From an uncultured Bacteroidota bacterium (GTDB lineage: Bacteria > Bacteroidota > Bacteroidia > UKL13-3): a stretch of 7,236 nucleotides of DNA. Location of the stretch: NCBI GenBank assembly GCA_903898215.1, contig CAIUEQ010000209.1, positions 1 to 7,236 of the forward strand. The letters run 5' to 3'. This document shows positions 1 to 7,200 of this stretch, piece after piece (the stretch's first letter is position 1; each line of letters starts with the position of its first letter). The notes under the pieces are model-generated. The model searched no databases, was not told the DNA's origin, and saw only the letters and a program-made list of their open reading frames with translations. A program made the translations under genes and the position numbers.

Positions 1-94
1 CTTTTCCATTGATATTACCAGATGTAACTGCGTAAGAATCAATGTTTACTAAGAAAAATATAAATAAAAAAAAATGCTGTAATGACTTTTTCAT
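1..94 (-). CDS. Exported protein of unknown function, N-terminal fragment cut by the window edge
   Basis: Reading the minus strand from the ATG at 94-92 gives 31 uninterrupted codons before the window ends. The visible protein starts MKKSLQHFFLFIFFLVNIDS and continues YAVTSGNINGK. This is a typical signal peptide: two lysines, a hydrophobic core at about residues 8-18, and a likely signal peptidase I site after Tyr-Ala at residues 21-22. The protein therefore enters the Sec pathway and is periplasmic, outer-membrane or secreted. Its function cannot be told; the short mature part (VTSGNINGK) would suit the start of a carboxypeptidase-regulatory-like domain, as at the front of many Bacteroidota outer-membrane proteins, but that is only a guess. 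No Shine-Dalgarno is present, as usual for this phylum. It lies downstream of the acyltransferase gene on the same strand, 105 bp away, and could be co-transcribed with it or have its own promoter. Confidence 0.6.
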   Translation of the reverse strand, partial: MKKSLQHFFLFIFFLVNIDSYAVTSGNINGK

Positions 95-199
95 AAAAGA
101 ATAATTTATCTCAGCAAATTTATTTCATGGGTGCTCCCTAGTAGTTAAGCCAATGTTAAACTTAGGTTATTTGAAACTTGCCTTAATGTTAAGGTAATA
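95..199. other. Intergenic gap between two minus-strand genes
   Basis: This gap of 105 bp separates the acyltransferase stop codon from the start of the exported-protein gene. It contains a perfect 6-bp inverted repeat at 181-194, listed separately. I see no convincing Bacteroidota promoter (TTG plus TAnnTTTG) on the minus strand, so the left-edge gene may be read through from the acyltransferase gene or use a promoter too weak to spot by eye. Confidence 0.4.
181..194 (-). terminator. Short perfect inverted repeat just after the acyltransferase stop; weak terminator candidate
   Basis: CCTTAATGTTAAGG is a 6-bp perfect inverted repeat with a 2-base spacer, starting 5 bp beyond the stop codon of the minus-strand acyltransferase gene. 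Its position suits a transcript-end hairpin. The stem is short and AT-rich, the loop is too tight, and no U-run follows on the minus strand, so a classic rho-independent terminator is unlikely. A protein-binding dyad or chance are alternatives. Confidence 0.2.
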
Positions 200-1954
200 T
201 TAATTGATGCTGTTTAATTTCACCATATCAAAAGTTTCGGTTGGTATTTCATCTAATTTCATCACTAAAAGTCCGTCTAACGAATGATTGAATTTTGGAT
301 CAACACTAAATGAAATGATCTTGGCATTTTGCATCAAATACTTTTTAAGCAGTACAGGTATTTTTGATTGGTCGGGTTCTATGTCGGAGATAATCTGGTC
401 TAACAATTTAATATCTTTCAAATTATTTTCTCTGAGTTGTTTCTCTTCTCCATGGTGTTGATATTTATAGCGTTTTCTAGGCCTTACACAATCAGCCAAA
501 ATTTTATCATAATGATTTTTTGAAATGTAATCCACCAAAATATCTTTTGATAATTTTGAAAACTTATTGCTGATACTAACCGGACCAATAAGATATTGAT
601 ATTTGCCGTTTCCTCTTTTAATAAATTCATTTATCCCTTTCCATAAAAGAATTAATGCGAAAGTATTTTTCTGATATTCCTTCACAATAAATGAACGTCC
701 TAATTCAAGAGAAGATTTAAAAACAGGATTAAACTCTTTGCTGAATTTAAACAATTCATTTAAGTAAAATCCCTTCTTTTTAAAACGAGAAAAAAGCTTG
801 TCACCTTCTCCTATTCGGTAAGCTCCAACAATTTTATTTTCATTTTTATCCCAAAGAAACAAATGCTTATAATACAAGTCGAATTCATCGGTATCACAAC
901 TTAAGTTGGTTCCTTCACCTGCATCTCTAAAAGTAATTTCTCTCAATCGTGATATTTCTCTTAAAATATTTGGAATTGCATTTGCTCCGGAAATAAATAT
1001 ATCAAATTGCTGAGCAGAAAAAAGTAATCCGTTATTTTCATTAAGCCAATTTATTTCATCTTCGATTAAAAAACTTTCTGTTTGCTCAATAACTGGAACA
1101 GCTTGATCATTTTGATTTTTGGAAAATAAAAAATGATGTTTCACATCAATAGATGATCCTAACGAATAAGTTTTCGCACGTAAAAAACGCAGCAATTGAT
1201 CCTGGTCACTAAATTCTTTTATTGTTTGTGTAGATACAGGTTTGCCAATTCTAACTTTTATTTTTTCGTGTTTATTAAACAACTCTGATGGAAGTTTTGC
1301 AGTTCTAAGTCCCGGATTAATTATCCCAAGTAAATTAAAGAGTAAACTATTTTGGCCTGAAAAATAAACAGGAATAACTTTTACATCACTTTTAATGATC
1401 AATTTTCCTACAACAGGATGCCACATTTTATCCGACACTTTCATTTTATTTAATTGAAAAGATGAAACTTCTCCGGCAGGAAAAATTCCAATTGGAATTC
1501 CGTTAGCCAATAAATTCAAACTCCTTTTAATTCCTGAAATATTCATCGTACTGTTCGATCCTTTTTCAAATGGATCAATAGCTACTAAATGTTCTTTGAA
1601 TTGAGGAATTTGTTGCAGCATATAATTGGCCATCACTTTAAAATCCGGCCGTTTTTTTAAAATGATAGACATCAATATCAACCCGTCAATGCCACCATAA
1701 GGATGATTTGAAACTAAAATAAATGGAGCATTTTGTGGAATGTTTTTTAAATCTTCACTATTAAAATCATACTCAATTTTTAATTTCAATAATATATCAT
1801 CAATAAATTCAATACCACTTTTTTGAGAGGATGATTGATAAACATGATCAACCTTATCAAGTTGAATTAATTTCAATAAAGATGATAAAATGATTTTCGA
1901 TTTTATTTTATTTAAACCTGTTGTTTCGATCAATGTTTCGGAATTGGAATTCAT
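200..1954 (-). CDS. olsF: Bifunctional OlsF-type acyltransferase: PlsC-like domain fused to OlsB/hemolysin-like N-acyltransferase domain
   Basis: This 584-residue protein has two acyltransferase domains. Residues about 40-245 are PlsC-like (lysophospholipid acyltransferase): the catalytic NHxxxxD box is NHPYGGID at 83-90, the acceptor-binding FPAGE is at 158-162, and VIPVYFSG lies at 193-200. Residues about 310-510 match the OlsB/hemolysin-like GNAT family, seen in RLREITFRDAGEGT (336-349), an acidic DEFD then LFLWD (356-369), IVGAYRIG (375-382), LELGRSFI (416-423) and YLIGPVSIS (454-462). In characterised OlsF proteins the C-terminal domain N-acylates an amino acid with a 3-hydroxy fatty acyl group from ACP, and the N-terminal domain adds the second acyl chain on that hydroxyl. 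Both sets of key residues look intact. The product is probably a phosphorus-free aminolipid; ornithine versus glycine as head group cannot be read from sequence. It acts at the inner membrane face, though no clear transmembrane helix is seen. It is transcribed divergently from the phosphoesterase/glycosyltransferase pair. The ATG at 1954 gives a natural N terminus ahead of the PlsC-like domain. Confidence 0.82.
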   Translation of the reverse strand: MNSNSETLIETTGLNKIKSKIILSSLLKLIQLDKVDHVYQSSSQKSGIEFIDDILLKLKIEYDFNSEDLKNIPQNAPFILVSNHPYGGIDGLILMSIILKKRPDFKVMANYMLQQIPQFKEHLVAIDPFEKGSNSTMNISGIKRSLNLLANGIPIGIFPAGEVSSFQLNKMKVSDKMWHPVVGKLIIKSDVKVIPVYFSGQNSLLFNLLGIINPGLRTAKLPSELFNKHEKIKVRIGKPVSTQTIKEFSDQDQLLRFLRAKTYSLGSSIDVKHHFLFSKNQNDQAVPVIEQTESFLIEDEINWLNENNGLLFSAQQFDIFISGANAIPNILREISRLREITFRDAGEGTNLSCDTDEFDLYYKHLFLWDKNENKIVGAYRIGEGDKLFSRFKKKGFYLNELFKFSKEFNPVFKSSLELGRSFIVKEYQKNTFALILLWKGINEFIKRGNGKYQYLIGPVSISNKFSKLSKDILVDYISKNHYDKILADCVRPRKRYKYQHHGEEKQLRENNLKDIKLLDQIISDIEPDQSKIPVLLKKYLMQNAKIISFSVDPKFNHSLDGLLVMKLDEIPTETFDMVKLNSIN

Positions 1955-2121
1955 CTTTCAAAACTCATTCCTCAATATCAATTGTAGGTTATCTTAATAT
2001 TAACTTATCGTCAACATAAATAATTTTAGTCAATCAAAAACAAGCTCTCAATTTCTTAACATTTCATTATCATTTACATAATACAATAGTTGGAATTTTG
2101 TCTCAATTAAATAAACCATTA
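1955..2121. promoter_or_regulatory. Divergent intergenic region between the acyltransferase gene and the phosphoesterase operon
   Basis: This AT-rich stretch of 167 bp must hold the promoters for both divergent units. For the plus strand, GAATTTTG at 2093-2100 matches the Bacteroidota -7 element TAnnTTTG except at its first base, and would give a short leader before the ATG at 2122. No clear TTG -33 element sits at the expected spacing, so the call is tentative. For the minus strand I see only imperfect matches (TATTTATG read on that strand, near 2015-2022). An AT palindrome TTAATATTAA at 1994-2003 lies upstream of the acyltransferase start and could be chance in such AT-rich DNA. Confidence 0.3.
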
Positions 2122-2946
2122 ATGAGCAAAAGAAAAGTTGAAATAGTTGTTATATCTGATGTGCATTTAGGCACATATGGTTGCAACGCAAAAGCGCTCA
2201 ATAAATATCTTAAATCCATAAAGCCTAAAATATTAATTCTTAACGGAGACATTATTGATATATGGCAATTTAATAAACGCTATTGGCCACAATCACATAT
2301 GAAAGTGGTTCAACGCATTTTTAAAATGCTGGGTGATGATACCAAGGTTTATTATTTAACAGGAAATCATGATGAAATGCTCAGAAAATTCACTGATTTT
2401 AAAATGGGAAATTTTGAACTTTTAAACAAACTTGTTTTAGAAGTTGATGGCAAGAAAGCCTGGTTCTTTCATGGTGATGTTTTTGATGTTACAATGAAAC
2501 ATAGCAAATGGCTTGCTAAACTTGGTGCTGTTGGATATGATATCCTCATCCTGCTAAACAGTTTTGTGAATTGGTGTATGAAGATAATGGGAAAAGGAAA
2601 AGTTTCTTTCTCAAAGAAAATAAAAAGCAAAGTAAAATCAGCGATAAAATTTATTGATGATTTTGAAGTTACCGCAACAGAAATAGCTATCCAAAACAAA
2701 TATGATTATGTGATATGCGGACATATTCATCAACCACAAATTAGAGAAGTAAAAAACCCGGAAGGTTCAACTTTGTATCTTAACTCAGGTGATTGGATCG
2801 AGAATTTAACAGCTCTCGAATATCATGAAAAAACATGGAGCCTATACCATCATGTGGAAGAAAATGAAGACGAAGTTGAAGATGAATTTTTGAAAGACAT
2901 TCCGGATATACACTCTCTTTTAAAAACGATTTCACAAAGTGCATGA
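2122..2946 (+). CDS. LpxH-like (COG2908-type) metallophosphoesterase
   Basis: This calcineurin-like phosphoesterase has 274 residues from the ATG at 2122. All metal-binding motifs are present in order: SDVHLG (Asp13, His15), NGDIID (Asp43, Asp46), GNHDE (81-85), FHGD (116-119) and GHIHQP (200-205). The signature RYWPQSH (53-59) and GDWIENLTALEY (223-234) place it with proteins annotated as UDP-2,3-diacylglucosamine diphosphatases, a long-form relative of LpxH. LpxH proper cleaves UDP-2,3-diacylglucosamine to lipid X in lipid A synthesis; whether this paralogue does the same is not established by sequence. A hydrophobic stretch at about 137-157 followed by a Lys-rich segment could sit on the membrane. 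The C terminus has an acidic linker (EENEDEVEDEF, 246-256) of unclear role. An in-frame TTG at 2098 would add 8 residues, but the ATG start is preferred because the conserved fold begins right after it and the TTG coincides with a candidate -7 promoter box. The stop overlaps the start of the next gene by 4 bases (ATGA), so the two are translationally coupled. Confidence 0.85.
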   Translation: MSKRKVEIVVISDVHLGTYGCNAKALNKYLKSIKPKILILNGDIIDIWQFNKRYWPQSHMKVVQRIFKMLGDDTKVYYLTGNHDEMLRKFTDFKMGNFELLNKLVLEVDGKKAWFFHGDVFDVTMKHSKWLAKLGAVGYDILILLNSFVNWCMKIMGKGKVSFSKKIKSKVKSAIKFIDDFEVTATEIAIQNKYDYVICGHIHQPQIREVKNPEGSTLYLNSGDWIENLTALEYHEKTWSLYHHVEENEDEVEDEFLKDIPDIHSLLKTISQSA

Positions 2947-3953
2947 AAATATTATTAGCAATACAAGCAACCGGAAACGGACATTTAAGTAGAGCAAGAG
3001 AAATCATTCCTCATTTATTAAATTATGGTGAATTAGATTTATTGATTAGCGGAACTCAAGCTGATGTTACTTTGCCCTATCTGATTAAATACAAAAAAAA
3101 TGGTGCAGGTTTTACCTTTGGAAAAAAAGGAGGTATTGATATTATTGATACCGTTAAAAAATTAAAACCATTTGAATTTTTTAATGATATCAAAAAATTT
3201 CCTGTTCAGGATTACGATTTAATTATCAATGATTTTGAACCGATCACTGCTTGGGCATGTAAATTAAAAAACAAACCATGTATCGCACTCAGTCACCAAT
3301 CATCCTATCTTTCAAAAAAAGTTCCACGTCCACATAAGCATGACCCATTTGCCGAATGGATATTTAGAAATTATGCACCCTCAACATCTCAATTCGGTTT
3401 TCACTTTAAATCTTTTGATAAAAATATTTTTACTCCTGTAATTCGTAGTGAGATAAGAAAACTGGAAACTCAAAATAAAGGACATATCACAGTATACCTT
3501 CCTGCTCATTCGGATGAATTGCTCATTAAACATTTTTTAAAAATAAAAGATATTCAATGGGATGTTTATTCGAAACATAGCAAGATTGCCTATAAAAACA
3601 ATAATATTAATATTACACCAATAGAAAACGATCCGTTTATTACAAGCCTTGCTGCGAGTGATGGATTATTAACTGCCGGAGGTTTTGAGAGCCCTGCTGA
3701 AGCAATTCATCTTCGAAAAAAAGTAATGATGATACCAATGAGCAACCAATACGAACAGCAATGTAATGCAGTTGCTGCAAGAGATCTTGGTGTTACTGTT
3801 GTGAAAGAAATTGATAAAGATTTTTCCGAAAAATTAATGAGTTGGTTAAACTTTGCTTTCCCACTAAATATTTATTATCCAGATATAACCGGTAAAATAA
3901 TTGAAGACCTGATGATAAATCATTCTTTCAATAGCATTCCCCTTGCTGTTTAA
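2943..3953 (+). CDS. GT-B glycosyltransferase of the MJ1255/VC2487 type
   Basis: This 336-residue protein begins MKILLAIQATGNGHLSRARE, where GNGHLSRA (11-18) is the glycine-rich N-terminal loop of GT-B glycosyltransferases related to MurG and family 28. INDFEP (95-100) and ALSHQSSYLS (115-124) follow. The C-terminal half carries the nucleotide-sugar donor region: LLTAGGFESPAEAI (242-255), then VMMIPM (261-266) and NQYEQQCNA (268-276), where the Gly-Gly-Phe-Glu-Ser-Pro and Gln residues are the typical donor contacts. No signal peptide or membrane helix is visible, so it is probably cytosolic and peripheral to the inner membrane. Donor and acceptor are unknown. Its ATG overlaps the phosphoesterase stop by 4 bases, which argues for a shared operon and a linked job, such as adding a sugar to a lipid that the phosphoesterase helps process; that link is inferred. 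It is shorter than MurG, lacks the MurG GGTGGH loop, and has no peptidoglycan genes beside it, so it is not MurG. Confidence 0.75.
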   Translation: MKILLAIQATGNGHLSRAREIIPHLLNYGELDLLISGTQADVTLPYLIKYKKNGAGFTFGKKGGIDIIDTVKKLKPFEFFNDIKKFPVQDYDLIINDFEPITAWACKLKNKPCIALSHQSSYLSKKVPRPHKHDPFAEWIFRNYAPSTSQFGFHFKSFDKNIFTPVIRSEIRKLETQNKGHITVYLPAHSDELLIKHFLKIKDIQWDVYSKHSKIAYKNNNINITPIENDPFITSLAASDGLLTAGGFESPAEAIHLRKKVMMIPMSNQYEQQCNAVAARDLGVTVVKEIDKDFSEKLMSWLNFAFPLNIYYPDITGKIIEDLMINHSFNSIPLAV

Positions 3954-3975
3954 AAGTAAACTTAAATTTTGATTG

Positions 3976-3992
3976 TAGTCAATGTTTGACTA
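3976..3992 (+). terminator. Hairpin downstream of the glycosyltransferase gene; candidate operon terminator
   Basis: TAGTCAA-TGT-TTGACTA forms a perfect 7-bp stem with a 3-base loop, beginning 23 bp after the glycosyltransferase stop codon. The following bases (TTGCTTATTT) are only moderately T-rich, so it is a weak intrinsic terminator at best. Location and perfect pairing support an end-of-operon role; a dyad binding site is the alternative. Confidence 0.4.
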
Positions 3993-4075
3993 TTGCTTAT
4001 TTAATAAATAAAATCCTTAGAAAAGTATTCTCGAGTATCAATCATAGCTAAATAAATATTTGGCTGTAAACAATC

Positions 4076-4108
4076 TTGAAGTCTTGTGTATTTTTTAATT
4101 TCATTTTG
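4076..4108 (+). promoter_or_regulatory. Possible Bacteroidota-type promoter for the large surface-protein gene
   Basis: TTG at 4076-4078 is followed after 22 bp by TCATTTTG at 4101-4108, which matches the Bacteroidota -7 consensus TAnnTTTG except at its second base. The spacing lies at the upper end of the usual range. Transcription would begin near 4115 and leave a leader of roughly 85 bases. In DNA this AT-rich such matches arise often by chance, so confidence is low. Confidence 0.25.
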
Positions 4109-4200
4109 TCAAAAAAAAATCTATCTATGTATAAATAATATTTATATAAAACTTGCTACTCAGCATAAATTATAAAAACTAACCCATAATAATAAATCTG

Positions 4201-7200
4201 ATGAAAAAGTTACTTTTAGTTTACCCTTTAGTTCTACTGCTTTTTATTATTACGAAAGTAAACGCCCAAACTACCACAATTACTACATCGTTCGGCTTCA
4301 CAAACAATGCGAATAATGGTATTCTCTTCAATGTTCAAAATGCTAATAGCTACCCTATTATTATTACGGATGTTAGTGCCTACTTTTATGTTGGAGGCTC
4401 AAATACTGTTGAAGTAGATTACAACCCTACTGCTATAAATTCAACCGGTGCCACTTGGACTCAAGGTACTGTTGGAGTGGGATCTAGCGGATGGCTTGCA
4501 GGATATTCAAGAACTTTCACTCCTACCGCAAGCACTGTATCATCCATATCAAACAACACCATGTCAATCACAATACCTGCATACTCTACCTATGGAATTT
4601 GTGTTGCCGTAAATGTTGCCAGTGGAATAGGTTACTCTTCGGCAATATCTGCCGGTGTAACTGCATTTACTGATGCTGGTGTTAGCATCGTAACAGGTGA
4701 TAATATTGCATGGTCTGTAGCTGCATTACCAAGTCCAGGATCATCTTATCCAAGAGGTTTTGTTGGAAGTATTTCATTCATTGCCGGAGCACCTCCAACT
4801 CCTCCATTAGCAGGTTTTGCTTATAGCATTCTTTCCGATACAGCATGGTTAAACAGTCCTTATATTTTTGTTAATACAAGCAATAATGGAATAAATAATT
4901 ATTGGGATATTACCGGATACAGCCCAACTTTAAACGGAACTTATACTCCTTACACTCCACCTTCTACAAATCCTCGCGTTTGTGCTGCACGTTGGAATAC
5001 TTGTTACCTTGATACCGTAAACAATAATTTTATATGGAAATTTACACAGCCTGGTTATTATAAAATTAAACAGAAAGTAACCAATATCATGATGATCAAC
5101 GGGGTGTTTCAAACAGGTGTTGACAGTATTACCAAAACAATTATTTGTGCTCCTCCAAGGCGAAAACCAGCAGCAAGTTTTTTTAGTGCAAATCGTCAGG
5201 TGGGATTTACTGATCAGTTATTTTATTACGATTTAAGTACCAATGGTCCCACTAATTGGAAATGGTTTTTAAACCCTGTTTATTATGGCATAAATACATT
5301 TGCGGGATACCCAATTGCTAATTCATGGTACACTTCCGACTCAATTCAAAACCCATTTATCTATGCGTTTGATGGTGGAGTATTTGATGTTTGTTTAGCG
5401 GCAGGAAACTCACTTGGATGGGACACTTTATGCCGGCATAATTACCTTACTGTAAATAATGGTTACATGATGTGTAATGGGTCGGATTCTATTAGTACCC
5501 TTCCCGCAGGATTTGTTTATGATGCCGGTGGACCAACCAGTAATTATACAGGCGGAACAACTGGAACTTGTCCTGCAGGATTTAGAATTGCAGCATGTGC
5601 CGATTCAGTAAAAATAGATATTGATCGTTTTAAATTAACACTTGGAGATTCATTGACAATAAGAGTTGGAAGTCCAACAGGAACTATTATTAAACGACTT
5701 GGAGGACTTTCATTGCATGATAGTTTAAGACATTATACAGTACCGGGAGGTTTTGTATTTTTACAAATGAATGCATCTTTAACATCACCTGGAGATTCTG
5801 GTTTTGCAATACATTGGAATACTGTTCCTGCAAGTTATAGCAAACCTAAAGCTTCATTCACCATGACCACAAATGGTCCTACTACAAATGGTATTCCTTC
5901 AGTTTACAAAGGTTATACTTCGAACTATACAAATGGAAGTACAGGTATAAGCATGAACTATAGCTGGGATACAAATGGTGATGGAATTTATGGAACTTCC
6001 ATTGGTGGTGATTCAAGTAGCCTTAATCCAAGTTGCTTTTTTAACACACTCGGCCTTTACAATATTTGCCTGAAGGTATACAATTGTGTTGGGATGGATT
6101 CTGTTTGTAAACAAATTCGTGTGTTGCCAATTTCTCTTAGACCAACAGCTGATATGACAGTGAACCGAACTACTGGTTTTACTACTGATACTTTCAAATT
6201 TTATGATAACAGTACAAACGGTGCGATGACTTGGTTATGGACATTTAATCCTGCAAACGTGGCTTACTTAAATAATACCACAGCTACTTCTCAAAATCCA
6301 ATTGTATTTTTAAACAGTGCACTTTGCTATACAGTAACTTTAAGAGCATGCAATTCTTTAGGATGCGATACAAAAGTAATTCCTTGCATGGTAAATGTTG
6401 TTGGGTACAATTCTCCGGGAACTGCTTATCCAATTCCTGCCGGTTCAGATATTGGAATAAGTCGTGTAAGACTCGGAACAATTGATACAACCACTGATCT
6501 GCAATCACCTGTTTATACTCAAATGAACGAATCACAAAAAACAACTTTATATAAAGGAGTTGATTATACTTTAACAACTTTTCGTTTAACAAATAATGAT
6601 CCTATGACCACCAGAGTTTGGATCGATTACAATATGAATGCTTACTTTACTGATACTTTAGAAACTATTATTAATGAAGTAAGTCAGTTTAAACTTAGTA
6701 CCAGTAAAACTTTCCGAATACCTAATAATAATCAAACAGGAAATACGAGAATGCGTGTGGGTATCACATACGACAGTACTACATTGAGACCTGATTGGGC
6801 AAGCTTAGGTTGTTTCGAAGATTATGGAATCAATATCGGTGTAGATTATGTGAAACCTGTTTTAGCTTTGATCGGACCGGCTGTTTATAAAATGCAAGTA
6901 GGAAAACATTATACCGAATTAGGAATTACTGCTACAGATAATTTGGAAGGAAATATCAGTTCAAAATATATTAGAACCGGATACCTTGATACCAACACAA
7001 TTGGATATTATACGTTAACCTATTCCGTTGCTGATTTGTATGGAAATTTAAGTGTGCCCATAAGACGAATTGTTCAGGTTGAAATAAATCAAACAGGACC
7101 AACAATTGCGCTTATTGGAAGCGACACAATGAAGGTAGGTGTAAAATATAATTATACCGAACAAGGTGCAACTGCTGCAGATAATCTTGGAAGAAATATC

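Larger units (their letters stand above)
3954..4200. other. Intergenic region between the glycosyltransferase operon and the large surface-protein gene
   Basis: This AT-rich region of 247 bp has no credible ORF. Its first part has a 7-bp hairpin (3976-3992, listed separately) and an AT palindrome, TTATTTA-A-TAAATAA, at 3997-4011. Its middle holds a possible promoter at 4076-4108 and a run of nine A at 4111-4119. The rest appears to be the leader of the surface-protein gene. Nothing resembling a riboswitch or small RNA gene was recognised. Confidence 0.5.

Noticed and set aside
2469..3007. Two minus-strand ORFs of about 75 codons opposite the phosphoesterase gene
   Set aside because: They are antisense to a well-supported gene with conserved motifs, have no recognisable protein features, and are shadows.
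2943..3953. MurG (peptidoglycan glycosyltransferase)
   Set aside because: The N-terminal loop is GNGH rather than GGTGGH, the protein is shorter, and no mur or division genes are adjacent.
3997..4011. Perfect AT palindrome TTATTTA-A-TAAATAA
   Set aside because: It is pure A/T with a 1-base centre, so it cannot form a useful hairpin and is likely to arise by chance in this AT-rich gap.
4491..4673. Plus-strand 60-codon, Cys/His-rich ORF inside the surface-protein gene
   Set aside because: It is an out-of-frame reading of the large ORF; the Cys/His content comes from frame-shifted Thr/Ala/Ile codons and shows no zinc-finger spacing.
4930..5112. Minus-strand 60-codon ORF within the surface-protein gene
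   Set aside because: It lies antisense to an uninterrupted, domain-bearing frame and has no features of its own.
6284..6592. Minus-strand 102-codon ORF within the surface-protein gene
   Set aside because: It is antisense to the PKD and GEVED-like coding region; its low-complexity Leu/Gln/Lys-rich translation matches no known family.
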